From Acanthaster planci (lineage: Eukaryota > Echinodermata > Asteroidea > Valvatida > Acanthasteridae): 12,668 bases of DNA. Positions 1 through 8,445 of the stretch are shown here, in pieces. Made by a program: the position numbers and the translations under genes. Each line of letters opens with the position of its first letter. Within the stretch, counting starts at the first letter, position 1. The stretch is from contig NW_019091503.1 of NCBI RefSeq assembly GCF_001949145.1, positions 680,486 to 693,153 on the forward strand, read 5' to 3'. The notes beneath the pieces were generated by a model. The model ran no database searches and had not been told where the DNA came from. It worked only from the letters and a program-made list of their open reading frames with translations.

Positions 1-308
1 GAACATCATTTCTGGTTTGGAGACAAAATAGATATCAAGTGCACGGCTGAATGCACAATGACTATGCTGCTAAACCAGATGACAAAGGAGCAAAGCAAAC
101 ATTTAAAACAATTTCTTTTACCAACTCAATTCATCCAATGTCATCAGGTTAAGTGACCAAATATTGAATAAAAACAAGAAAATCAAGGAATAGAGTAATT
201 CTAATGCAAAAATGTGACGTTAAAACCATAAACTCTGAAAAGGACTTAACTGATAGGCCAGATGATACAGTAACTAAAAATAATTAAATATTACAATCAC
301 TTTTCACG

Positions 309-460
309 TTAATGTGAAGGCAAATGTACATCAAAACCTATAAAGTAGTCTATAGGCTCAGGATACAGCTGCATTACTTTACTGAAACTTTCTTTGGAGG
401 GAAACCTCAAAAATGCCATCCCAGAGATCCACTTCAACAAGTGACTCCAACTTTGCATTG
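309..460 (-). other. Possible terminal coding exon of an unknown minus-strand gene (tentative)
   Basis: A minus-strand frame stays open from about 494 to a TAA at 309-311. Its last 45 or so codons read like protein: they contain GMAFLRF followed by PSKESFSKVMQLYPEPI and end ...FDVHLPSH. GMAFLRF loosely resembles the RNP1 strand of an RRM domain, which would be followed by a helix, but the preceding residues do not fit an RRM and no RNP2 is visible. The longer open frame has only a non-ATG start (TTG), so if real this would be an exon entered through a splice acceptor near 440-460. If so, the rest of that gene would have to skip over the glycosyltransferase upstream on the same strand. I do not recognise a family, and chance is a serious alternative. 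Confidence 0.15.
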
Positions 461-587
461 ACTTGGCAATATTGCATTGATATTTGTAAGGCAATTACAA
501 AACCAGAGGAAATAACTAGTTTAGTCAGCCTGTACTTTCCAAACAAATCTTTTGCCTACGATTACTTCTCTTCTTATTCACAGCGAT

Positions 588-593
588 TTTATT
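588..593 (-). terminator. Candidate distal poly(A) signal AATAAA (minus strand)
   Basis: AATAAA on the minus strand lies about 670 nt after the stop of the glycosyltransferase. It is an alternative to the nearer hexamer at 843-848. Hexamers are frequent by chance in AT-rich DNA. Confidence 0.25.
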
Positions 594-842
594 TGAAACA
601 AATTGTTTTCCGGCTTGTGACCGAGAAATGCATAAACTTTACTTGTATATGTACAATCACAAAAAAACCTGGTTCATTATTCTGTTGCATCACACAAATA
701 TATCACAAGTGATTATTTTACAAGTCAATCAATTTCATAATAGTTTGTAAAACTGTGACAGTTCTTGGCCAAATATTTTCTTGTACTGACCGGACACAAG
801 GGTCTGCTGTTTTTCTTTATAAATGTACATGTAGTGTTATTG

Positions 843-848
843 TTTATT
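843..848 (-). terminator. Candidate poly(A) signal AATAAA of the glycosyltransferase gene
   Basis: The minus strand reads AAATAAAC here, about 410 nt past the TGA at 1260-1262, and a TTGTGT tract follows further downstream. This is the first canonical hexamer I found downstream of that stop codon, which makes it the best guess for the 3' end of the transcript. Confidence 0.4.
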
Positions 849-1259
849 TTGCAGGAAATGAAATGACATAAAACAAATAATGGTCTATTACATTTTCAAT
901 AATCAGAAACGTTGAGGACATTATCAGCTGTTTATGTTAACATATTCAAATATCATCGCTTTCATATTTGGGGTTCATAAATCACTTTTGCAACAAATAT
1001 TCCACTACCATCAATCTTCTGACATTGTGTGATTTAAAATGTTGTTGACTGGATATCTCCCCAAATATGAATGCAACTCTTAACTTCAACTGTTGGATAA
1101 TTTTAAGAAATATTTCATTGAATATTTCAGTCATTCAGCAATGGTATCTCTCAACATTTAACATTCCAGTTTGAAATTGGCTTTGGAAGCTTTCAATGTA
1201 TCACAATGAAGTCATTTTCTAGGAAGTTATAGATTGATTCTGTTACAGCAAACTGCAAA

Positions 1260-2357
1260 TCAATTCCAATCTGTTGCCTCTGCCTGACCATTACACCTGG
1301 TATGGGACTCAATTGAATTTCGTAAACCAACAACTTGCTGGTCAGGAGTCACATCATGTACGACAAGAAGAAATAAATAGTTGCAGAGACGCCAGTTGAC
1401 ATTATTAAGGGCAAACCGAGCTGAATCCAGGAGTGGAATATCTGTGTAACTTGCCAGTAAGCCGGTGTAGGCATCCTCAGCTGCGAACGGTTGTACATAA
1501 CGAGCAGTGCTGACCATAGCTTGGAGAACATCCTTCGACAACACATAACCAGTCCCACTGGCATAGGGTACAAACTGCGACGGCCGGTAAGTCTCACGGG
1601 AAACATACCATCGACTTTTGGGATCCCGCACAACCTCAAGATTACTAATGGGAAAACCGGCATAAAGCTTTGTCTGCTGTTTGTTGCTGGTTTTCAGAAA
1701 GTTTGTAAACATCCTTGAGTTAACAAAACAGTCATCATCTGTTTTGAGCAAGTATTGTGGCTGGCAAGTTTCTTGCGCCCAGCTCATTCCATGTTGAACT
1801 TTTAACGTCAGGTTCCTGTAAGTGTCTAAATAATTTCCCATTAGAATGTCACCGTGCACGACACTCTCTCTTTCCAGCGATTTATTCAGAGATGGATTAT
1901 TTAAAGTCTGACCAATCAAGAAAATTGTTCTCCATTCAGTGTTTTGGGGATCCAACCAATCACGTGCCCACGTCTCCCTGATTGCCTTCCGTCTGTCATA
2001 GTGCTCTGGGGAAGATGTGACTAAAATCAAAAGAGGCAAGTTTAGCATGCAAGCTGGCGAAGGCACATTGACATCTCGATAATCACGTGGATTCCAGACA
2101 GTTCTCGTCAAGGAATCAAAATCACTCAGTGTGCTTTTCTCCAAGTGAGGAACAGTCATGATCTGCCGGCCAGGACTAAGTGAATAACGGCTACTTCTCT
2201 CAGTGTTATCATGGTTATTGAGATGGTGCGGTTTACTGTTCAAGAGATTCATCATCAGTAATGTACTCAGAGTCATAAAGGTGGCCACGATGGCCGCTGA
2301 TGAACTCAGGACCTTGAGAAATATCACCTGCATGGCTTTCCAGCTGAGGCAAGACAT
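1260..2357 (-). CDS. Beta-1,3-galactosyltransferase-like protein (glycosyltransferase family 31), single exon, complete
   Basis: A 365-aa type II membrane enzyme expected in the Golgi, transferring galactose or GlcNAc from a UDP-sugar in beta-1,3 linkage to a glycan. Seen: short cytosolic N-terminus, hydrophobic signal anchor at about residues 10-38, a low-complexity stem to about 100, then the GT31 catalytic domain. GT31 hallmarks in order are RRKAIRETW (122-130), FLIG (146-149), HGDIL...DTYRNLTLK (168-186), LLKTDDDCFVN (203-213, with the DxD-type metal and UDP-sugar site), RWYVS (249-253), VPYASGTGYVLS (263-274) and EDAYTG (294-299, likely catalytic acidic pair). N182 and N158 are N-glycosylation sequons. 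The length and the lack of introns are typical of B3GALT genes. An in-frame TGA at 2370-2372 bounds the start. ATG1 has a weak context (C at -3), and Met9 (2333) has G at -3 and could also be used. Family membership is clear, but donor and acceptor specificity, and the B3GALT versus B3GNT choice, are not. Confidence 0.93.
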   Translation of the reverse strand: MSCLSWKAMQVIFLKVLSSSAAIVATFMTLSTLLMMNLLNSKPHHLNNHDNTERSSRYSLSPGRQIMTVPHLEKSTLSDFDSLTRTVWNPRDYRDVNVPSPACMLNLPLLILVTSSPEHYDRRKAIRETWARDWLDPQNTEWRTIFLIGQTLNNPSLNKSLERESVVHGDILMGNYLDTYRNLTLKVQHGMSWAQETCQPQYLLKTDDDCFVNSRMFTNFLKTSNKQQTKLYAGFPISNLEVVRDPKSRWYVSRETYRPSQFVPYASGTGYVLSKDVLQAMVSTARYVQPFAAEDAYTGLLASYTDIPLLDSARFALNNVNWRLCNYLFLLVVHDVTPDQQVVGLRNSIESHTRCNGQAEATDWN

Positions 2358-2395
2358 CCGTGGACGTATTCACTGGTGGCTTGATCAATTTCCAT
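2324..2395 (-). other. Overlapping upstream ORF (23 codons) in the glycosyltransferase leader
   Basis: An ATG on the minus strand at 2393-2395, 38 nt before the main ATG, opens a 23-codon frame. It runs across the main start and Met9 in a different frame and ends at a TGA at 2324-2326. It would matter only if the transcript starts upstream of 2395. The TATA-like box at 2417-2422 would instead place the start near 2388 and exclude it. Confidence 0.3.
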
Positions 2396-2416
2396 GTAAC
2401 TGATGCTTTTACATGG

Positions 2417-2422
2417 TTTATA
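2417..2422 (-). promoter_or_regulatory. TATA-like box upstream of the glycosyltransferase
   Basis: The minus strand reads GGTTATAAACC, with TATAAA at 2422-2417, about 60 nt before the ATG. Standard spacing would give transcription initiation around 2385-2395 and a leader of about 30-40 nt. I see no CCAAT or GC box immediately upstream. This is positional inference only. Confidence 0.3.
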
Positions 2423-2429
2423 ACCTAGC

Positions 2430-3180
2430 AACAGCGTGGTCGTAAAAGCCCTTACACACGTGTTCACATACTTGAAGGAAATGTAAATGTACACTCAACA
2501 GAGAAGACTACGGATACTGTGCCAGAATCAAAGAGAAGTTCAAATGAACGCTGGCGTTACCGGTGGGGTGCGGTGTGACAGTACAATGCAGTTCCTGCCT
2601 AACCAGGCCTTGGTCTACTGACACTCAATGCGACACACATGTTCGATCGATTTCCTGTTGACGCCAGCGACAAACTGAAACTTGGTGAAGTCCACAAAAT
2701 TCCCCTTTCTGCCTAAAGCTCCACTCCAAAAACGTCGGCCGAATCACAGTCTTTCTCATAAAGCGTTACTGTAGTTTAATTAAGGTAACCATGGACAGAA
2801 GTTACAATCCACATCTCACGTCATGTACCAGAGAATTCACGATTCACTCTGTGATCGGCAGTACGGTGCAGGTTTGCACGCTTTACCAGGACACTGTGTG
2901 TATGTGCGTATTTTCAATACGTGGCATGCTTAATGCTTGTTGTGCTTCAGATCTGACTGCACATATTGATCCAACCGCGCGCAATTTTTAAAAGCTTAAC
3001 ACACAGTTGGTGATTTATATCAATGAGCAATTACGTCCCTCAAATACGATACAATATGCACCTGTAACATTACAGTTATTAGCAAGTAAAATAAAAAGAC
3101 AAAAAAGCATCTTGAGAGATTAGGGCTGACGTACAATTCGACAAACAAAACAGCTTTAACTACACGGTTTAAATAAAAAT
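2430..3180. other. Upstream flank of the glycosyltransferase, no gene seen
   Basis: The first part (about 2540-2770) is richer in GC and CpG than its surroundings, consistent with a 5' flank or promoter region. It then turns AT-rich. The plus-strand open frame at 2791-2991 has no protein-like features. A 9-bp inverted pair (CGCTGGCGT at 2549-2557 and its complement at 2661-2669) is at chance level. Confidence 0.5.
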
Positions 3181-3194
3181 ACGGAAAGCGTGAT

Positions 3195-3245
3195 TGACGT
3201 CAGAATATTAACATACTTAATAAAAAATGAGCTTTGTGATTGGCT
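3195..3245. promoter_or_regulatory. Consensus CRE (TGACGTCA) plus CCAAT box pair
   Basis: The full palindromic cyclic-AMP response element TGACGTCA sits at 3195-3202. About 36 bp away, at 3238-3245, the minus strand carries CAGCCAATC, a good NF-Y site. CREB/ATF and NF-Y sites commonly occur together in core promoters. No coding exon is visible downstream on either strand, so this may be an enhancer or the promoter of a non-coding or distant transcript, or it may be chance. Confidence 0.35.
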
Positions 3246-3265
3246 GAAAAGGGAGGCATGTCTAA

Positions 3266-3334
3266 GGCTTGAGAGGGCAACAAACTTTCCCATTGCAGTA
3301 TTTACATCCTTGAAAGTTTGTCGACCCTACAGCC
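3266..3334. repeat. 69-nt imperfect hairpin
   Basis: ACAAACTTTC at 3280-3289 is the exact reverse complement of GAAAGTTTGT at 3312-3321, with a 22-nt loop. The stem continues outward with short gaps: C78/G23, AGGG (3274-3277) with CCCT (3325-3328), and GGC (3266-3268) with GCC (3332-3334). That gives about 18 pairs. The size is in the range of a small pre-miRNA-like hairpin, but I recognise no known mature sequence. Confidence 0.3.
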
Positions 3335-3799
3335 AGCTTGAAACTACGCAATGTTTCTCGCATGCATCTCATCACATTTTTTTCTTGCTTCAAATTTACT
3401 AAAACGATAGCAGCTCGACCATCACACTACGACATGAGGAACGTGCTCATTAAACCAAAGCAGATATTCAAAAAAACAGTGATGGTATGATAGCAGATAG
3501 TAATTGTTTTCCTTTTCATGAAATTCGCCATTGTCATGCTTTTGTCATGCAAGATAAAATTTCGGTTTTTACTGTTGAAAAAAAGAGTGACAGTATTGAA
3601 AAAATACTGAAATAATGCCAGATTTGATTGATTCCAAAATAACATTCTTTCACCGACTTTTAAAGTTTCATATGTTTAAACCAAGTATAACAGGTCGTGC
3701 AATTCAACATGAATTTGAAAATCAGCGTTCACAGCTTGATTGATTAACAATGCCCGTAAAATGATGATATTGCCCTGGACTGATTAATTTTCATTAATT
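3335..3799. other. AT-rich non-coding stretch, nothing recognised
   Basis: No gene, RNA or element stands out. The minus-strand open frame at 3427-3645 is phenylalanine- and methionine-rich low-complexity sequence, as expected from AT-rich DNA. Confidence 0.5.
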
Positions 3800-3833
3800 T
3801 GGAGGAATACGAACATATGTTTTTATTCCTCCA
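3800..3833. repeat. Nested inverted repeat around a 10-bp palindrome
   Basis: TGGAGGAATA (3800-3809) and TATTCCTCCA (3824-3833) are exact reverse complements, and the perfect palindrome AACATATGTT (3812-3821) lies between them. Together they can form a hairpin of 15 pairs with a 2 x 2 internal mismatch. A 14-bp copy of its right side (TTTATTCCTCCATG, 3822-3835) recurs at 4936-4949. Confidence 0.5.
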
Positions 3834-3933
3834 TGTTATCATTAACACCAAACATCCTCTTGTTTTCTGCACCATAACAAACCCCGGCGGATCCAGCATT
3901 TGAAAAAAATACTAGATATTTACAGGCGAGAAA

Positions 3934-3974
3934 GTGGTGAATTCCCCACCACCATCACGGTAGGCCTACTACCG
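3934..3974. repeat. Two adjacent short hairpins
   Basis: GTGGTG (3934-3939) pairs with CACCAC (3947-3952) over a 7-nt loop. CGGTAG (3958-3963) pairs with CTACCG (3969-3974) over a 5-nt loop. Each is short, but they lie six bases apart in otherwise unstructured DNA. Confidence 0.35.
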
Positions 3975-4116
3975 TTTTGTATGACATGATGGTGTGTATG
4001 CCTTCTGTGCACGTGTCTATGATGAATCACACAAAGTTTGTTGACCTGACCTTCAATAGGAAACGAGGCAGCATGTGTTAATGTTATATCGGTCACCGTC
4101 TAAGGTCACTGCGTGT
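3975..4116. other. Non-coding stretch, nothing recognised
   Basis: There is no coding potential and no repeat structure. Confidence 0.4.
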
Positions 4117-4169
4117 CTTTTATGCCCGGTCCTAATTTAATGATTCACATAAATTAACGGGCTTTTATG
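4117..4169. repeat. 37-bp inverted-repeat segment flanked by 8-bp direct repeats
   Basis: CTTTTATG at 4117-4124 is repeated exactly at 4162-4169. The 37 bp between them begins CCCG and ends CGGG, and contains TAATTTA (4133-4139) complementary to TAAATTA (4150-4156). This looks like a very small insertion with target-site duplication, but it is far shorter than known transposons and could be coincidence. Confidence 0.3.
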
Positions 4170-5716
4170 TCACAGACGTACTAATATCTGTTACATCTTG
4201 TATGCGTCTTCACGATTGTCGATAAGTGCAGGTTGATAATTTCGTTGCTTCGATAGAAAATTAAGTGAATTTGGCTGATCAAGGATCAAACTATGGGAGA
4301 AAAAGGAAAAACCAATGCATGTTAATTGGAGCAGCAAAAAATCATTAACGTGATAAATTCATTGATTAATAAAAGAATCTATGCATCATTGTCTAATTGC
4401 TCACACACTAACCCTGGTAGATGAGATATAATTCCGACGACCGAAAACTGTACAAACCATTCACGTGTAGCGTTTATTATTACCTCGAGCAAGCTCACGT
4501 CTATCCCTTCCTTTCCTTCCTCAGTGCCGGGTTTATAAATTTTTCGGAAATATGGTTATTTCATGCATGAACGAACAATTAAAGCTACGCACTGGATTTG
4601 TAGTTTTGTCCATAAACCAGCTAAAAATCATAAATGTGTGGGAATGGTATTCTTAAAACTCGTTTGTTTGGCCTATCGTCTTGACTGGCCATGTCATTTT
4701 TCTATGCCAACCCATTACAACCGTGTTTACATCATACGCGCAGGTTACACCCTGCCTTCGTCTGTTGTGCATATTTAAATGTTGAATTTTTCTTTCGAAC
4801 CTCATCAGGAAGCCAAATAAAATTCATTGCGGTTTCCAAGTTAAAGTTATTTTGTTGTTGCGAATGACGCACCAATAACACAGAACTTGAAAACAACTAA
4901 ATCTGGGTTTAAGTGACTGTGGCTATAAATATTGATTTATTCCTCCATGCTGCAAAGAACTGACAAAGAGAACGAGCTTCACAGTAGTCAACAAATGTAA
5001 TAATCGCTTTTTCTTTGATTTAATACGTAAATGTGCCAAAAAGTGAAAAAGGGAAAAATTACTTGCTCTTCATCACCATGAGTATACACCATTCGTAACA
5101 CAAGCGTTGAGTATGTCTCCGTGAGATTTTCTGGTATGACAGATTTTTCATCCCTGACATGTTGTTGGTTTCGAAGTGTTCAAAAACAAGCCCCGCCCTC
5201 AGCGGATTTTTTTCGCATTTTGCAATTAAGAAATGTCCAAACTGCCCCTTGCACTAAACATATTCAAGAAATCGAAATCATCACACCGTTTGCAAAGGCT
5301 ACGCGGCTTTATTCGTCTTTGTAGTCATTAAAATATCAAAGTTTGAATATAATGAAATTCCATAACAGCATTCCAAAATATTTGCTCCATAAGGCAAATG
5401 CTACATAAGCACGCTGACCAAGGATGCATGGTGTAAAAACTGACTACGTGTACATAAAAAATTATTCCAAAATGTACAGAATATGGCTGTGATTCTGAAG
5501 CATTGGAAACTGGGCGAAATCTTTGCATTATTCTACAAGTACTGGATTGAGATTGAGTACAATTCACAATCACAAAAAATATTTTGCAGATAATTTAGAA
5601 GCAGGTATCAAAACGTCTACAAAACCATTAACGATGTTTTATTGAGTGCATGAGAATATTAATAAGCAGGGGAACAATTACGAAGTTTAACTATCTATAA
5701 ATTCTCAAAGATTTAG
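4170..5716. other. AT-rich intergenic stretch, no gene recognised
   Basis: Short open frames (4563-4778 and 5121-5324 on plus, 5328-5573 on minus) have no recognisable domains and compositions expected of chance translation. Two isolated sites are visible: GGTTTATAAAT near 4530 on the plus strand and a GC-box-like GCCCCGCCC at 5190-5198. A copy of TTTATTCCTCCATG lies at 4936-4949. No RNA gene was found. Confidence 0.5.
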
Positions 5717-6037
5717 AGAAGGAATTTTAACACTGCCACCGGGCAAAAAAATGCTCATAAAGGTGCAGCAGTTACTGCAATTGTTGCGCATGCATATGTA
5801 GAAAGAAAACAGCTGCTTTTTAAAATTCGTGACTCGACATTTCATTCCAGACAGACGCCCCCATCATTCCGACCACATGATCTGCACACGCTTGACTGCC
5901 CGCAATCTGTTGCTGTAGACCCATTTATGCCATTTAGTCCAAGTACGGGAGAGACAAAACCGCACTTTAAACTACATGAAGCCGCGTTGCATCAAATTTG
6001 GATTAATGGTAACTTAAGCAAAGTAACCACTCCATAA
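5717..6037 (+). other. 106-codon start-less open frame in a CpG-richer block (unknown)
   Basis: The plus strand stays open from just after TAG (5714-5716) to TAA (6035-6037). It has no ATG before codon 71 (5927), so it would have to be an internal or terminal exon, or be non-coding. The part from about 5840 to 6000 is visibly richer in GC and CpG than its flanks. The translation has varied composition (it includes TPPSFRPHDLHTLDCPQ and VDPFMPFSPSTGETKPHFKL) but no domain I recognise. A frame of this length is borderline by chance in 12.7 kb of such DNA. A splice-bounded exon, a decayed mobile-element fragment and pure chance all remain open. Confidence 0.2.
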
Positions 6038-7069
6038 ATCATCTTGGCAAATATTAGGTAAATGCAGACCAATTTAACATGGAACCCCAAGGCAGAAAAA
6101 ATTGTCGGTACATAACCTCTGATTAACAGACGCTGTACATCAATTTCACATTGAAGTATTTTGCAAAAGAGGTATTAACAGTATTACAATTACATTTTTG
6201 ATAAGTAAACTTTGTTTAGCTAAATGTTTTTTTTCTGCGAAGAAACTCCATGAAAATTGGCCCATTCACTAAGACAAACAACAGGGGGGCATCAACTAAC
6301 TCTTCTAAACGGATACAAAGGAATTTAACTCAGGTTCTATAAAGAGCAGGTGGATTGGGGAAACTCATTTGTTTTTCAAACCACTCAAACAAATAAGTCT
6401 TTTTTCCCGCCCTCCAAATATAACAGGTGACTTCTTTGTGTTCAATATCTATAACCAGGCATGCAATTTCAATATAGCTTGCAAAAATATAATTATATTA
6501 AAAAACTAAATGCATACACTGAGTATAAATAAAATACTTTTAAAATATAGAACTGCTTGCTAAAATCTGAACCATTCCCAGATAATTTGGATACTCGTAG
6601 ACAAAGATTACATTGATCAAAAATTCAAATCAATTTCTCAGAATTATGGTTGGACCACGAAATACAGCAATTCATTCTTGGATAAACAATTCCAAGACAG
6701 TCAACAAAATCTGAGAAATTAATTGAGACGTACACTAATATTAATCAGATCTAAAAAAGTTTACAAACAAAATCCAGTTCACAAAGCTTGAAAGCTGAAC
6801 AAAACTCAACCAAAACACTGCGACATTAGCAAACATAATAAACAGAGATAAACTCGGAGTAAAGTGGAAAAAATAAAACAGCTGAGTAATTCAGTGAGAA
6901 AAAGACGGCCAAATCAAGTACTTACAAACTCGTTATTTTATACATTAAAAAATAACAATGAAAGACTTTAACAGCTACCTGATTGGGCTCAGTTCATCAC
7001 CAAACCGATTACAAATTCAGCATGCATAGTACTTTTTTCTAAATAAATTTTCCGAAAATAATTCCCAAA
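6038..7069. other. Strongly AT-rich intergenic stretch, nothing recognised
   Basis: The sequence has many A-runs and several plus-strand AATAAA hexamers (for example near 6516, 6837, 6868 and 7041), but no open frame of note and no structured element. The hexamers are unsupported by any upstream coding sequence on that strand. Confidence 0.5.
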
Positions 7070-7070
7070 G

Positions 7071-7109
7071 TGGGGGTGGGGCACACAGTCGAAAGGGGGG
7101 TGGAGTGGG
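7071..7109 (+). other. G-rich patch, possible G-quadruplex
   Basis: Four runs of three or more G lie on the plus strand (7072-7076, 7078-7081, 7095-7100, 7107-7109), with loops of 1, 13 and 6 nt. The middle loop is long, so a quadruplex is possible but not strong. The patch stands out sharply in AT-rich flanks. Confidence 0.3.
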
Positions 7110-8445
7110 TGGTATGCTATCTTCAGATTCCAAAAAGTAATTTTGCTTTCACAGCAGAGGGTCACATATTATTTTTCTTGCTAGCTTTTGTTTCAGTGGT
7201 GTCTTTCCCACTTGACACTTTTCAACATTACACAAGTACTGCATATTCTTTTATAAATTCCTGCGAGGACCAGTCTGACTCTACCTTGGACATGATTCAT
7301 TTGGTACAACAAAGACTAGCTATTGCTTCCCAATATGACGATTTGAGTAAATACATGTACATCTGGTAGTATTCTGCAAACATTAAACGTTTGAATAAAA
7401 AAAAAAATTGAAAAAATCATACAGCATTTATATACCATCCATACATCTACAATATTTTGTACTGTCTGATAATTATGGAAAAACTGACATTATAGTACAT
7501 GAACCACAAAAAATATATATTTTACCAATGCTATTAAAAAAGAAGTTATGCAAAACCTTACAAAAATCTGAGTTTACGAGCTTAAAAATAGCTTTTTGGC
7601 CGACTGTGCAGCTAAGCGGCACTATTTACAAAATTTACAACACCTGGGTACTACCAGTGCAAATATCTGCCAAAAGTATGCAGGCTGTCTTACTTACAAT
7701 TTAGTTTAAAGTGGTAGTGGCTATCGAACTAAATCTATGCCTCCTTGGTGACACACTTTAATAGCCAAATATGTAAACAAAATGCTCGACTGACTGTTAC
7801 ACAGCTTTGCTTTCCAATGTAAATATACTTCACTGTACTTAAGTACAAACTTGTCGAGGTATCTGTTGAAAATGCTGGTAATGACTTCGTTCAAGAAATG
7901 TAGGAAAAGAGCAACGTTTCTTCTGATATCACGCCAACAATCTTCACTTTCATCTGTTTTTTTTTTACATAGCAAAATCTCTGATAAATTCATTGTAAAA
8001 AATTTCACTAATGCTGCAAATTTCATGAGCTCTAATCATTTTGGATAAATTCCAAACAAGTAAGCTCAAGCCCCTACAATGGCTCACTGTCTATGGCAAA
8101 ACGCTACTACAAGGCAATTCATTCACCTGCCGGTAAAGAAAGTCTGAAATGTTCACTTTAACCTTATACATCGCACCATCAATCCAAGTGTTTCCAATTC
8201 ACTCAAATTAAACATGTCAAATTCATCAAAATCCCAGACTCAATTATAAATCTTGAGGGAGCCATGGTTTTTGCGATAAGAAAATATAAAAGCTTTTAAA
8301 AAACAAATTCTACGGTGGATTTTCCAAGTACTGTCTGTTTATCCAAAACTTTGTAACAAAAATGTGTTGTTAACATTTCAGTCTGCAAGAAAGAAGTAAA
8401 ACAATGCTAACAAGGTATGACAACTACGGTGTGACACATATACTA
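7110..8445. other. AT-rich stretch without a supported gene; may include distal 3' UTR of the phosphatase
   Basis: Open frames here (7070-7369 and 7408-7704 on plus, 7721-8026 on minus) are rich in Lys, Ile, Leu, Phe and Tyr and have no recognisable motif. A run of 11 A follows AATAA near 7393 on the plus strand. Without an upstream coding region it is read as low complexity or a decayed retroposed tail. On the minus strand this lies downstream of the phosphatase stop at 8955. Confidence 0.4.

Larger units (their letters stand above)
1..1259. other. AT-rich non-coding stretch downstream of the glycosyltransferase gene
   Basis: The stretch is AT-rich and has no convincing gene on the plus strand. 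Its right part (about 580-1259) is likely the 3' UTR and downstream flank of the minus-strand glycosyltransferase that stops at 1260. The left part holds one short minus-strand open frame that is listed separately at low confidence. I saw no tRNA, rRNA or clear repeat. Confidence 0.6.

Noticed and set aside
413-712. 99-codon ATG-started plus-strand frame
   Set aside because: The composition is chance-like, with many Cys, Phe, Ile and Thr, and no domain. It overlaps the likely 3' flank of the glycosyltransferase.
2549-2669. Nine-base inverted repeat CGCTGGCGT with its complement about 100 bp away
   Set aside because: Length and spacing are within chance expectation, and the flanks do not extend the match.
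7070-7369. Plus-strand frame with a hydrophobic stretch resembling a membrane segment
   Set aside because: The hydrophobic run comes from T-rich DNA. There is no family resemblance, and the frame begins inside the G-rich patch.
7380-7410. AATAAA plus A-run suggesting a retroposed poly(A) tail
   Set aside because: No upstream retrogene or LINE/SINE body and no flanking target duplication could be seen.
7721-8026. 101-codon minus-strand frame in AT-rich DNA
   Set aside because: Rich in Lys, Leu, Phe and Ile, with no recognisable motif. It lies in the probable 3' UTR or flank of the phosphatase. Kept out unless a search finds similarity.
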